In this document: in pieces, positions 8,117-18,736 of the stretch
Position numbering within the stretch: position 1 is the first letter of the stretch
How the letters are laid out: each line of letters begins with the position of its first letter
Source of the DNA: an uncultured Eudoraea sp.
GTDB taxonomy: Bacteria; Bacteroidota; Bacteroidia; Flavobacteriales; Flavobacteriaceae
DNA length: 64,000 nt
Assembly: GCF_947258925.1 (NCBI RefSeq)
Contig: NZ_CAMYKG010000019.1
Span: 1-64,000, forward strand
Direction: 5' to 3'
Notes under the pieces: model-generated
Databases searched by the model: none
Told to the model about the DNA's origin: nothing
What the model saw: only the letters and a program-made list of their open reading frames with translations
Translations under genes and position numbers: made by a program

Positions 8117-9883
8117 TTATGGAAGGCTCATAATTTCTGAGAAGTCCAGCAATTGCTGATTCACGTCTTTAAGCCGTAACCTGTATAATTTGGAAAATGC
8201 TTTTTGCGAACGCGTATTATAATTCTTATAAACTGTTAGCTTTAAATAGGTGGCCGTTAATTTTTTATTGCCTTTGTAGGATACATTTACCTGCCAATCT
8301 GCGGGTAAAGGTTCATATATAAAGAACTCTTCTGAAGAGTACCCCCTGATTTTTTCATCTCTGATCCTGTCGGGATTACTTTTAGTAGTATGTTCCCAGG
8401 TAAAATAGTGTTTTTCAGGGTTTACGAATTGTAAATCAAATTCTGCTTCACTATCATTCCATTCAACAAGGATTCTTGTTCCCTCTTGTTTCAATCTATT
8501 CATCGCTGGAAAATCTAAATCAGAGTTTTCTGAAATATCATTTTTGTGCCGTATAAGCAGATTCATAAAATCCTCTTTTACTATGCCACTTATGCCACTG
8601 TTATCCTTTGGAAAAAACCCTTCATTAATAAGGTGCAAATAACGCACAAGTAAATTGGCAGCCCTTTTATAGTTACCGGAAGCAACATAGCTATTGGCAA
8701 GGTCCCGGTAAGATTGTGCGTAACTTGGTCGCAACAAAAATATTTTTTTATAATATTCATTGGCCAAATCGGGTTTATCCGTTACTTCCAGTGCATAAGC
8801 CAAAGCCTTGCATTGTACAGCATTTCTAAAAAGTCCGATATTTTCCTCTAATAGCTCTGTGGCATAGGTGGTGGCTCCCCTTTCTGAGAAAAATAAATAG
8901 CTATCCAGAACAAAGTAAGGATCGTTTTTTAAGGTTTTTGCATATTGCTCATAGAATTGTTTTGACTCTGTAAGATTAGAACTTCCGTATAAAGCTTTAA
9001 TATAATTGGACGAATTTTTTAAAATTCCTTCCTGATCAAGTGCATCACCCTGGTAGATATTATCCCTCAATTTAGCATAATCATATAATGAATTGGTACC
9101 TGGCTCTTTTACGATATTAGAGCCTCTGGTATTGATTATAATAACTCCGCCCCGTGCTATAGGACCATAACGGGTTACCCCTAATAAACCGGGAATAACA
9201 GCAACTCTTTCAATATTTTGTATTATTAAGAACAGCGGTGGTTGTGTCATGACTATTCCATCTACATCAAATATGGCCGGTGCCGGATTGTTAATGGAAG
9301 ATCTTCCTCTCAGAAAAATAGCCCTTTCGCCTAGGTTACCTGTAGTTCCCCTGGCTGTTCCGATACGTAAATTAGGTATCTTTCCGCGCAGGGCAGTTAG
9401 AATATCTACGGCACCGGGGTTTAATCTGCCGCCTTCAACAACATACATCGAATTACCCACGAGGTCCTTGTTAATATAACCGAAGGCTGTATTAATCACA
9501 CCCTTATCGAATGTGTATTGATATCGCAGGTAGTCCTGGTTTCTTTTATTTAATTTTTTGGTGACATTAACTTCATCAAGTTCCTCAATTTTCAATTTCA
9601 TTTCAATGTTTAACCTGCTTGTAACATCTTCCACGATGATCTCTTCATCTTTCAGTCCCATATAACTGAATACTAAAACATCGGACGGTGAAGCTTTAAT
9701 CTGATAATATCCATTTTCATCGGTGGATGTGTCGGTTGAAGTATCCGAAACCCGGACAGCTACATTTTTTAAGGGAGAAGCCCCATCTGTAACCCTTCCA
9801 TAAATCATATTTTCCTTTTCCTGGGCGAAACCTATCTGAATAAAGCTAAACAGAATAAACGCCCATAAATTCTTCGCATTCAT
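8117..9883 (-). CDS. Carboxypeptidase-regulatory-like domain + TonB plug-like domain protein with TPR-like region
   Basis: IYGRVTDGASPLKNVAVRVSDTSTDTSTDENGYYQIKASPSDVLVFSYMG; plug-like VDILTALRGKIPNLRI...GGVIIINTRG; later YYKKIFLLRPSYAQSYRDLANSYVASGNYKRAANLL. Confidence 0.8.
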   Translation of the reverse strand: MNAKNLWAFILFSFIQIGFAQEKENMIYGRVTDGASPLKNVAVRVSDTSTDTSTDENGYYQIKASPSDVLVFSYMGLKDEEIIVEDVTSRLNIEMKLKIEELDEVNVTKKLNKRNQDYLRYQYTFDKGVINTAFGYINKDLVGNSMYVVEGGRLNPGAVDILTALRGKIPNLRIGTARGTTGNLGERAIFLRGRSSINNPAPAIFDVDGIVMTQPPLFLIIQNIERVAVIPGLLGVTRYGPIARGGVIIINTRGSNIVKEPGTNSLYDYAKLRDNIYQGDALDQEGILKNSSNYIKALYGSSNLTESKQFYEQYAKTLKNDPYFVLDSYLFFSERGATTYATELLEENIGLFRNAVQCKALAYALEVTDKPDLANEYYKKIFLLRPSYAQSYRDLANSYVASGNYKRAANLLVRYLHLINEGFFPKDNSGISGIVKEDFMNLLIRHKNDISENSDLDFPAMNRLKQEGTRILVEWNDSEAEFDLQFVNPEKHYFTWEHTTKSNPDRIRDEKIRGYSSEEFFIYEPLPADWQVNVSYKGNKKLTATYLKLTVYKNYNTRSQKAFSKLYRLRLKDVNQQLLDFSEIMSLP

Positions 9884-10066
9884 AGCACAATACGTTATTT
9901 ATATTCGTTTTCCTTAAAGATACCCAATATAACGTAATAGAACAAGTATAAAACTTGAACTTCCAACCTCCAACTTCACACTTCGTACTTCAAATTGCTT
10001 ACTGGAAAGGTTGGTTGCGGTAATAGCATGTAATTCGCATAAGATTCAGAACATTCAATTCACTCA

Positions 10067-11809
10067 TTAATACATTGGATATCCATGATCCTCCGGTAAC
10101 CCAATTTTAATGATCAGATCTTTCCAACGTGCATCGCTATGCATAGGTTTAAAAGATGGATATGTTAGTGCCTCCAGCAAAACAGGATCTTTAACCTCAA
10201 AAGCTATATTTAACCAATGAAAAGATTCGTCATAATTACCCCTAAACGCATAAAGATCTGCAACATTGGCAGGATCTGTATCGCTGTACTTATCCAGGAA
10301 TTCAGCAAACAAGCTATCTGCCGTGGTCTTAGGACCCCTTGCATAAAAGATAAAATTCCGACCATAGAGACTGAAAAACTCATGCTTTTCCTGCTCTATT
10401 TCAGCAAGGGCTTCATCGTTTCTACCCTGGGCCAATCGAATTTTAGCTATCATATAATGTAATATTTCCCAGTTGGGATAATACAATTCAAATGTTTTGA
10501 ACGCCTCTTCTGCCTCGTCCAGGCGATTCATCCTATAATAGGCATGCCCAAGGTTAAAATAATTAGTGTAAACTAAGGGATCTGTCTCTATTGCCTTCTT
10601 TAACAAATCAACCGCCTTCTCCAAATCGCCAAAGGGCATATTCGCAGCTGTGCCCATTATGATACCATCATTAGGCACTAAGGTGAGTGCTTTATTCATA
10701 TTCTTAGAGGATGCTTCAAAATCCCAGTTAAGTTCCTGCAGACTTGCTAAAGTGGCATAGGCATAACCCGAATCGGGATCCAATTCAATAGCTTTATATG
10801 CCGCATCTAGTCCCAAAGAAATCCCTTCTTTTGGTTCTCGAATACTAAAATTGTAGGTGCCGGTATTGTATATTCCGGCCAGTAAACGCCATGAAGGGGC
10901 ATAGGTTGAATCCAGGGCAATAGATTCTTTCACTTTGGATTCGGCCTCAACATAAGCATCTTTCGTATTTAGATTCACCAAATGATTGGCCTGAAGATAT
11001 AAATTATACGCTTCCGGATCTATAGATTGAGATTTTAAGGGATAACCCAATATCGATATCTCCAATTCTTTACTGACCTCAGCGGCAATCTCATCCTGAA
11101 TTTTAAAAATACTATCTAGTTCCCGGTCATAGGTATGTGACCACTCATGACTACCATCTTTGGTATTGATCAATTGTGCCGTAACGCGGATCATATTCCC
11201 TGCTTTGCGTATGCTACCCTCCAAAATATGAGACACTTTAAGTTCATTGCCTATCTCCGTTGCTTTGGTATCCTTGCCCTTATAAGAAAATGAAGAAGTA
11301 CGGCTTATGACTTTGAGTTCCGGTAACTTAGCCAAAAGATTCAATAACTCCTCGCTAATACCATCAGAAAAATATTCATGGTCTTTATTAGGGCTCATAT
11401 CCGCAAAGGCCATGACCGCGATAGACTTATTTCCGTACTCAACTACCTCCGCAGAGTCCCTGGTAAACCGATCAACTAAAAGAACAATAATGGCTAAAGT
11501 AAGTGTCGTTATGATTAACTTGTTAAGGCGAGTGCCTGTTTTTGTGCTAATAGACTTACCCGGTTCAACATCAATAGTTTTCTTAATACCCTCCGGCGTA
11601 AATTCGTATACCCAGGCCAGAATTAGCCATATTGGAAAACCAATTGCTAATGCTACCAAAGACCACTTTAGCAAATAATTTGGGGCCCCGAACGCAGGTA
11701 ATACGGTTGACAGCACCTGCGTAATCAACCAGGCTACTACAAGATAAGCTATTGCAGACTTAATGACATTACGCCGCTTAAGTTCATTAAAATAGTCATT
11801 GAATTTCAT
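10067..11809 (-). CDS. TolB-like / tetratricopeptide repeat membrane protein
   Basis: FNELKRRNVIKSAIAYLVVAWLITQ, KSIAVMAFADMSPNKDHEYFSDGISEELLNLLAK, VSHILEGSIRKAGNMIRVTAQLI, TPR region. Confidence 0.9.
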   Translation of the reverse strand: MKFNDYFNELKRRNVIKSAIAYLVVAWLITQVLSTVLPAFGAPNYLLKWSLVALAIGFPIWLILAWVYEFTPEGIKKTIDVEPGKSISTKTGTRLNKLIITTLTLAIIVLLVDRFTRDSAEVVEYGNKSIAVMAFADMSPNKDHEYFSDGISEELLNLLAKLPELKVISRTSSFSYKGKDTKATEIGNELKVSHILEGSIRKAGNMIRVTAQLINTKDGSHEWSHTYDRELDSIFKIQDEIAAEVSKELEISILGYPLKSQSIDPEAYNLYLQANHLVNLNTKDAYVEAESKVKESIALDSTYAPSWRLLAGIYNTGTYNFSIREPKEGISLGLDAAYKAIELDPDSGYAYATLASLQELNWDFEASSKNMNKALTLVPNDGIIMGTAANMPFGDLEKAVDLLKKAIETDPLVYTNYFNLGHAYYRMNRLDEAEEAFKTFELYYPNWEILHYMIAKIRLAQGRNDEALAEIEQEKHEFFSLYGRNFIFYARGPKTTADSLFAEFLDKYSDTDPANVADLYAFRGNYDESFHWLNIAFEVKDPVLLEALTYPSFKPMHSDARWKDLIIKIGLPEDHGYPMY

Positions 11810-12066
11810 TTAATCTCGGTTAAAATCTAAAAATACAAAAAATAAGATGAGGCCTATTTTTTGGGTCAAAACCAGCGATTAAATGCAATTAAAACCCTGC
11901 TCTAGTTGATAAAAAGGGTATGACAGGGTGCTCTGCATTGGTGAATTCAGTAATCAATACAGGGCTAAGGGAGCTTACGCATACTTGAACTAATTAGCAT
12001 GAATTCTATTTTGGCAGTAGTCTTTTAGAGGATGGTCGTAGGCTTATACCTGATTCTTTGATATAA

Positions 12067-12098
12067 AAAAGCCTCCGACGTTCAAGGTGGAGGCTTTT
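12067..12098. terminator. Intrinsic terminator (bidirectional-looking)
   Basis: aaaaGCCTCCgacgttcaaggtGGAGGCttttat. Confidence 0.7.
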
Positions 12099-12158
12099 AT
12101 TTCCAAGTAAATAAAATAGCTACTCTATCGTGCTAAAAAGATCATGATAAGAATTGCT

Positions 12159-12614
12159 CTAAGATTTCAATCTCTTAAAAATGAATCTGGTAATAAAAAT
12201 GCCTGTTCCATCACCTTTCCCCGCGTCGCTTTCCACGCCACTGGTAACGTATGCCAATTCCCAGCCTTCTTCTATCATAGTATTCACTTTTGATGAAAGC
12301 AGGGCATCATTTGAAGCAACATTTTGAAAATTAATACCTGTTGCACTGTAGAAATTGAGAATTTTTGTTTCATCAAAATTGTCCACCTTAGCATCTCCTC
12401 GTTTGGATTTATTCTGCTTTTTATTTTCTTCTGTCCGACTTGAGGTATATTCCTTGTAATCCTTGTCTTCCTGGGCTGAAATTATCCTGGATCTTCCGAC
12501 ACCCATAGGAACTACAGATTCAATACTAGTTACAATTCTGTATTCATAGGCCTGGGCCTTTATTTCCAATATTGAAACAAATAGGAGGGCTGCAAATAAA
12601 ACTTTTTTCATCAT
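12159..12614 (-). CDS. Secreted hypothetical protein
   Basis: Signal peptide MMKKVLFAALLFVSILEIKAQ; INFQNVASNDALLSSKVNTMIEEGWELAYVTSGV. Confidence 0.7.
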   Translation of the reverse strand: MMKKVLFAALLFVSILEIKAQAYEYRIVTSIESVVPMGVGRSRIISAQEDKDYKEYTSSRTEENKKQNKSKRGDAKVDNFDETKILNFYSATGINFQNVASNDALLSSKVNTMIEEGWELAYVTSGVESDAGKGDGTGIFITRFIFKRLKS

Positions 12615-12864
12615 TTTGTTGGTTTATATTATTTAAACATTGTTAAGAAAGCAATAACTGCCAATTCGGGCATTTATTGCTATGATCAATGATAAACACC
12701 CGTTATATGGCTTGAAGCGGGTTCAATTCACCTGGTAATCGGATTTTGTTTGGCCAACAAACCACAGTGGGTTCGTTTATCATAGAGGACTAGGTGATTT
12801 TCATGGCGATTAATTCGGTACAGGATTATATAGTCTTATAAGCTAGTATTCCCCTTTTTATGAA

Positions 12865-14130
12865 TCAACTCTCTTCCTGCTTTCCATACAAACGGAAATA
12901 ATACCAGGCGGCAATGCCACCAATGAAGGCAAACAGGGCCAACATCCAAAACACATGTTGATGCCCAACGGCACCCGGGGAATTCTCTAAGAGAACACCC
13001 ATGGCAGGGCCGGCAAAGATATCCGGGGTATAACCTATGAGCGAAATAAGGCCAACAGCAGTCCCTGTTAATACTAATGGGATTTGACCCCGCTCCATAA
13101 CGGCAAAGTACAATGCACGGGCAGCGTACACTCCGGCGGCCACAACCAATATGGATATAAAAAACAATAGGGTTTCCGAATCTGTAATTAATCCAGTTGC
13201 GAATAATAAAGCTCCGAAGAAAGTGACTACAAAACTAATGACGAGCCAAATGGTGGTATTCGTTCTATCTGCCAATATCCCAATAAGGACACCAATTACA
13301 GGGCGGATAAATAGCAAAAAGGTACCAACCTGGGCTGATCCTACCTGATCATAAAGCATAACGTCCTGTGCGTAGAGTGAGAACACATCCGTAATTTTAT
13401 AGCCAACATAGCCACAAAGAATAATGATCATAAGAAGCCATACCGATGGCAAACGCAAAACTTCTTTTATTTGTGATAGCGTTATTTTATCAAGAACGAT
13501 CTCTTTTTCTACTTTGCGATCCATTTTCATAAAGGACCAGACCATTAAGCCTACAAACACTACTATGCCTGAGGTTACCAGAATTACATATTTAAAAGCC
13601 ATACGACTTTCGGCAACTGTGGCCTCTGAAACTTCATCAGTAATAAATAATGAAAAAATAGATACACCCAAAGCACCGAATAGTGCGCCTACCAGCCCAC
13701 GTCCCCCATCCAAAAAGCCAAATGCTTTGCCCTGAGAAGAAGACCCACCCCATATTCTGGTGGCCTTGATCATAGGAGCCCAAAATAAAAAGATGGTAGT
13801 AAAACCCCAATAGCCATATAGTATTTTTAACACGGTATAACCGGGAAAAGTAGCATAAACCAAACCTCCTAAGGCCGTCATCCATAGGGCCGATGCGATT
13901 AATTTTCTGGGGGGGTATTTATCGGCCAAAGGACCTCCAAAAAGATAGGAGAGCAGGGCAATTATGCCATAGACCGAGAAACAAATACCTAACTGTACAT
14001 TGTCTAAATTAAATGCTTCCAGTACTGTTGGCCGGAAGACTCTTGAAAGAACAAATGGCAGAATAAATACAGATTCCCCGGCCAAAATAAGAAGTAAGAG
14101 GAAGTACCAGGGAGCTTTTGTTTGATTCAT
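12865..14130 (-). CDS. MFS transporter
   Basis: Twelve hydrophobic segments; GGPLADKYPPRKLIASALWMTALGG MFS loop motif; GILADRTNTTIWL. Confidence 0.9.
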   Translation of the reverse strand: MNQTKAPWYFLLLLILAGESVFILPFVLSRVFRPTVLEAFNLDNVQLGICFSVYGIIALLSYLFGGPLADKYPPRKLIASALWMTALGGLVYATFPGYTVLKILYGYWGFTTIFLFWAPMIKATRIWGGSSSQGKAFGFLDGGRGLVGALFGALGVSIFSLFITDEVSEATVAESRMAFKYVILVTSGIVVFVGLMVWSFMKMDRKVEKEIVLDKITLSQIKEVLRLPSVWLLMIIILCGYVGYKITDVFSLYAQDVMLYDQVGSAQVGTFLLFIRPVIGVLIGILADRTNTTIWLVISFVVTFFGALLFATGLITDSETLLFFISILVVAAGVYAARALYFAVMERGQIPLVLTGTAVGLISLIGYTPDIFAGPAMGVLLENSPGAVGHQHVFWMLALFAFIGGIAAWYYFRLYGKQEES

Positions 14131-14422
14131 GGATTTTGATGAATTTTACGTCAGAATTTTGACCACCTAAAGTTAAAATTGGTGTTTGGCAGTCCAAGGT
14201 ACTGAATTATCAACAGAAGAAGGCATTAGGAATATATACGAGAAGTAAACGACCTATTGTTGCGCAGTGATGATAAATATTTGTGTGGTTAGGCTAAAAA
14301 CCCTTTAATTTATTCGATATAAAAAGTACTGAAATACATAATAATCACGTTTTAAATCGGTTAATAACTTATAAAACCTTATTTTCATCGTGTTACCACT
14401 AAATCGAAATAGTATTTTTCCT

Positions 14423-15727
14423 ATGAAGCGAAGCAAAATTCTGAGAGTCAGCGCTATTTTTACGCTTACCCTTTTTGTCCTCGCTATAGGTGTCTATGCT
14501 ACTGCAACAAATTCTACCTCAGAAGAAGCATTTTCAACGGATGGGTCAACTAAATCCATAGTAGATCAACAACTGGCGCAGCTTTATAAATGGCAACAAC
14601 AGGAATTAAAGCGTGCCATACAAGCATATTTTGATAAAGCCATTGCATCAGGGGCAATAGTGGGTGCAGGGGTAAGTATTGTTAAAGGAGATTCGATTGT
14701 AATTTCAGATGGATTCGGTAAAAGAAATATTAATGTCGATGCAGGTGTTGACGGCCAGACCATTTTCAGACTCGGATCCCTATCCAAAGGATTTGCAGGG
14801 ATATTGGCTGCCGATTTAAAAAATGAGGGCAAGATAGATTGGGAAGATAAGGTCAGCGATTATATTCCGGAATTTCAGTTGGGAGATCAAAGCAATACAG
14901 ATAAAATTACGCTTGCCAATATTTTATCCCATACTTCAGGGGCGCCTTATCATAGCTACACGAATTTAGTTGAGGCCGGTTTGCCATTAACAGATATTGC
15001 TAAACGTTTTAAAGAGGTAGATCCAATTAGTAATCCCGGTTCTATATACAGTTATCAGAATGCGCTATTTGCTCTCTCGGGGGAGATGATGTACAAAGCC
15101 ACCGGGCAGGAAATTACCACAGCATTGGATGACAGGTTCTTTAAGCCACTGGAAATGTGTTCCACTACGATGGATTACGAAACCTTATTACATGCTGAAA
15201 ATGTTGCAGTACCACATTCAAAAAGGCGAAACGGTTGGAGATCTAAAAAACTCAGAAATAGTTATTTTAATGCAATAGCTGCGGGAGGTATTAATGCCAG
15301 CGCTGATGATATGGCTAAATGGATGCGATTTTTGTTAGGGCATAACCCGGAGATAATGAGCAAGCAGGCCTTAGAGGAGGCTTTTAACCCGGCTATAGAA
15401 ATTAAAGGCCACTATAAATATTACCAACGTTGGCCCGGACACCAAACATCGTATTATGGGTTTGGGTGGAGGATCCATAAATTTATTGAGGATCAGACCA
15501 GGCAGGAAAAAACCATTTGGCACCACGGTGGAAGTGTAAACAATTTCAGAAATGAAATTGCCGTATATCCCGAGGCAGATCTGGGGATTTGTGTACTACT
15601 GAATAATAATTCCAGGATTGCGAAAACGGTAGTACCCGACTTATACAAGATTATTAAAAAGGTATATGACCAGTCTGCTACCAAAATTGCCTTTAACAGC
15701 CTTCCAAACAATATGCTGCACCTCTAA
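14423..15727 (+). CDS. Serine hydrolase (beta-lactamase / class C PBP-like)
   Basis: SxxK in FRLGSLSKGFAG, YxN in YSYQNALFALSGEMM, HHGGSVNNFRNEIAVYP; start at MKRSKILRV (signal peptide), ORF opens at 14390. Confidence 0.9.
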   Translation: MKRSKILRVSAIFTLTLFVLAIGVYATATNSTSEEAFSTDGSTKSIVDQQLAQLYKWQQQELKRAIQAYFDKAIASGAIVGAGVSIVKGDSIVISDGFGKRNINVDAGVDGQTIFRLGSLSKGFAGILAADLKNEGKIDWEDKVSDYIPEFQLGDQSNTDKITLANILSHTSGAPYHSYTNLVEAGLPLTDIAKRFKEVDPISNPGSIYSYQNALFALSGEMMYKATGQEITTALDDRFFKPLEMCSTTMDYETLLHAENVAVPHSKRRNGWRSKKLRNSYFNAIAAGGINASADDMAKWMRFLLGHNPEIMSKQALEEAFNPAIEIKGHYKYYQRWPGHQTSYYGFGWRIHKFIEDQTRQEKTIWHHGGSVNNFRNEIAVYPEADLGICVLLNNNSRIAKTVVPDLYKIIKKVYDQSATKIAFNSLPNNMLHL

Positions 15728-15845
15728 GTAGTGCTCTAACTTCATAGTTGTTTTATAAAACCCAAACCCATTTTTTTCACGAAAATAGTGCTTCACTAAT
15801 ATGCAGCATTGTTTATTTGGATCAGGCAAGGGTTTATAAATAAGA

Positions 15846-15873
15846 AACCCAACCTGTTTAAGGTTGGGCTATC
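15846..15873 (-). terminator. Putative terminator for the 15899-16165 gene
   Basis: CCCAACCT-gttta-AGGTTGGG stem; moderately T-rich on minus strand. Confidence 0.5.
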
Positions 15874-15898
15874 TGCTAATAGTAGGTAATTAATTTAC

Positions 15899-16165
15899 TT
15901 ATGGAATGAAATCTCCTAAACTACATATCAATTGAATATATTCAGCTGGTGATACTCCTTCAAGTTCCTCTGCCGAAATCGTTTCAGATTGGCCGGCGGC
16001 AGTAAGCGTAAAAGTGTCGTCTCCATTATCACAAATCTCTACCGCCTGGCCTTGCAGATCACAGGATTCACAATTCGTATCATCAGCATCGTCGTCGGAG
16101 CAGCTGCTAAAGCCAAAAGCCATTATTGCTAACATGGACATTCCTAAAATAGATTTCTTAAACAT
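15899..16165 (-). CDS. Small acidic, Cys-containing lipoprotein
   Basis: MFKKSILGMSMLAIMAFGFSSCSDDDADDTNCESCDLQGQAVEIC. Confidence 0.75.
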   Translation of the reverse strand: MFKKSILGMSMLAIMAFGFSSCSDDDADDTNCESCDLQGQAVEICDNGDDTFTLTAAGQSETISAEELEGVSPAEYIQLICSLGDFIP

Positions 16166-16312
16166 AATATAGGTTTTAATAAGGGGTTAAAAAACTAGAA
16201 CGATTCTTTTTACGATATATTTCACCCTGCTACCTATCTAGTGGATGTTTCCTATGAAATAAAAGGGGAGGTATTCAACCCTGGCGAAACACTCGAACGA
16301 TTTAGGTTTTTA

Positions 16313-16456
16313 CTATAGGGCGGTCTTCAAGCCGGTAATTAACTGATCAATGGCCTCCATACTTGTGTAATGCAAAAAAGACATTCTCAACACACCCGGT
16401 TCTAATGGTATGCCTATATCCATGAGAGGGCGCACGACATAGAAATCGCCCATACC
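16313..16456 (-). pseudogene. C-terminal relic of a class-V aminotransferase (paralog of 18737-19963)
   Basis: GMGDFYVVRPLMDIGIPLEPGVLRMSFLHYTSMEAIDQLITGLKTAL vs intact GMGDFYAVRPLMDMDIPRQPGVLRISFMHYTSMDEINQLIEGLKKAL. Confidence 0.9.
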
Positions 16457-16790
16457 TGGCCAAATGGATTCGATTTTTATTAGGTCATTACCCGGACATA
16501 AGTAGTAAGCAAGCCTTAGAAGAGGCATTTATCCTGGTTATAGAAATTAAAGGCCACTACAAATATTACCTGCGCTGGACCGGAGACCAATCATTGTATT
16601 ATTTCTTTGGCTGGAGGATCCATAAATTTGTTAACAATCACAAAGATTTGATAAAACAATTTGGCACCACAGTGAAAGTTTAAACAGATTCAGGAAAGCA
16701 ATTGCAGTCCATTCTGAAGCAGTTTTATTTATTTGCGTGCTTATTCAATAATTCGATCCTGGCAAAAATGATAGTCCCGGATTTATACTA
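16457..16790 (+). pseudogene. C-terminal relic of a serine hydrolase (paralog of 14423-15727)
   Basis: Collinear nucleotide similarity to about 15312-15647 (tggccaaatggattcgatttttattaggtcattacccgg vs tggctaaatggatgcgatttttgttagggcataacccgg; ggaggatccataaattt...), with frameshifts and stops. Confidence 0.9.
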
Positions 16791-17022
16791 GTATCCCAAC
16801 TAATAGAAATAAACTATTAAAACTATGAGTCATATCTTTTAATTTTTGTCCAAAATTTTGTTTTAGGTTACTCTAAGACAAATATTCAGCACAATGGGTT
16901 TTCTAAAACAGGATTAATGGGTTTTGTTTAATACGTTTAATGCTTTTAATATTCCTATTAGACATAATCTGTATATTCTTCAATTGGAATTGAGAATAAT
17001 ATATTGCTATCCATTGAATTCC

Positions 17023-18654
17023 TTATCCGGTTGGTCGGTCCAATTTGGGGTATAGACTATATAATCGTTGAGCCCTGTATACCGAATAGCGTATTTCAGG
17101 ATCAGAAATATGTAGTTCCCAGATTTTTTCTGTAGCGGGTTCTTTAGTCACCTCCAATATCCTTGCCCACTGGTGACCTCCGAAGTCTGTCATCAGATTG
17201 CCATCCTCGTCTTTAAAGCGCCCACCATCTGTAATAAGGACATTGCCGGTAGTAGGCATATAATCCGCATCACTGATAAAGGGTGATATAAAACGTTCCT
17301 TTTCCGGTCCGTAAGACCATATTTCTTCAACGGTCCCTGCAGCTTCATCCACCCGTAATTCCAGTGCCCGACTAAAACGCTCTTCATCCGGCATTGGCGG
17401 ATTTGGAGGTATAAAGCGTGCTCCGCCATTGTCATACATAAGAATTGTACCCTGTGGGGTCATTTCTACTCCATGCTGGTGGCACGGCCAGGTTAAATTG
17501 CCTTTCGGCTTCAGGAGTTTGTCGGACCAGGGTTTCTCCCAACCGGTAGGATCCCCAAGGATCCATAATAAGTTGCCGGTTTTCATATCAATTTTGTAAA
17601 TCGCACATTGGAAATTGGATGAGACAAGAACGGCATCTTCCTCTTCTATGTAATAAATGGCATTACTGTGGGTAATATCATAGGGAAGCGGATCGTAACG
17701 ATCTTTATAAATATCGTAGTAATGGCCTCCTCTTAAAGATCCATCACCCAGGCGCCGGGGATCAAGAATATCTACGAGAGACCATTCACGAATCGTACTG
17801 CCATTGGGTGCAAACTCTATGATGACATCTCCTGCAACATCCGCAGTTCGTTTTTTATTTGAAGGTGGATACTCCACCGGAAAATCTTTTAGTGAACGTA
17901 CTTCCAGACCCAGCCCGAGAAAATTTCCGGATGCCAGTTCCAGGACATCGTGATGAAACATATCTGTATCCACTGCTATGCTTGCTTCCGTTACAGGTTT
18001 TGTAACTGCACCGGCGGAATGCCATTCCTGAATGGTATTACCAAGCATATCTATTTCAAAAACACGTCCGTCTTCCACGCCTCCAAGCATTAGGTTGCCG
18101 TTGTGTTTTCTCCTGACTTCATCTACCCAGTAATCTGTTTTTAAATACCAAACCACCTCACCCGTATCATCCACCGCTATGGCATAGCCCCATTCAGAAT
18201 CATCATCAAATGGTTCTTTCCAGCGAAATACAGTAAACATAGTTATACCCGGCTCCATTTCTCCGGTTTTTTGCTGCACCAGTTCAAGGGCAGGAAAATC
18301 ATCCGGGAGAGGAGGGGTTGTAATTGAAAGAGAATCCAGGACAAGTTCCCTGCCCTTTTCATCCCGAAGTATTGCTGTGACCTGATGGGTTTTATCCGGA
18401 TTCAGCCCTAACACCAGCAATTCATGATTTGTTTTAAAGGTAGAATCGGGTTGAATGGTATCTGCTCTCGTTCCATCATCAATAATTAATGTGGTACTTA
18501 CCGGACGGTCGGCAGTAAAGGTGAGTATCCCTGCTAAGGGTGCATTTTTATTAGGATTAGGCAGCAGTTGAACATTTGTTGCAACCGGCGGGCCGGCACA
18601 ACTTATAAGAGTTAACATAACAAAAGATGCCATAAGAACAAATCTGGAAGTCAT
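17023..18654 (-). CDS. Arylsulfotransferase (ASST)-like lipoprotein
   Basis: Lipobox LTLISCAG; GYAIAVDDTGEVVWYLKTDYW, FEIDMLGNTIQEWHS, FHHDVLELASGNFLGLG, DITHSNAIYYIEEEDAVLVSS, WPCHQHGVEMTPQGTILMYDNG. Confidence 0.85.
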   Translation of the reverse strand: MTSRFVLMASFVMLTLISCAGPPVATNVQLLPNPNKNAPLAGILTFTADRPVSTTLIIDDGTRADTIQPDSTFKTNHELLVLGLNPDKTHQVTAILRDEKGRELVLDSLSITTPPLPDDFPALELVQQKTGEMEPGITMFTVFRWKEPFDDDSEWGYAIAVDDTGEVVWYLKTDYWVDEVRRKHNGNLMLGGVEDGRVFEIDMLGNTIQEWHSAGAVTKPVTEASIAVDTDMFHHDVLELASGNFLGLGLEVRSLKDFPVEYPPSNKKRTADVAGDVIIEFAPNGSTIREWSLVDILDPRRLGDGSLRGGHYYDIYKDRYDPLPYDITHSNAIYYIEEEDAVLVSSNFQCAIYKIDMKTGNLLWILGDPTGWEKPWSDKLLKPKGNLTWPCHQHGVEMTPQGTILMYDNGGARFIPPNPPMPDEERFSRALELRVDEAAGTVEEIWSYGPEKERFISPFISDADYMPTTGNVLITDGGRFKDEDGNLMTDFGGHQWARILEVTKEPATEKIWELHISDPEIRYSVYRAQRLYSLYPKLDRPTG

Positions 18655-18736
18655 ATAAGAAAAAGTTTTAGAAATGGTTAAAGTGTATGTTGTAATGGAT
18701 AAGGATATTTATTTCAATTTGAATAGTTTAGTGATT

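Noticed and set aside
16313-16528. 71-aa minus-strand ORF as a real gene
   Set aside because: Its first ~24 residues are antisense to the serine-hydrolase relic and the rest is a truncated aminotransferase tail; annotated as pseudogene instead.
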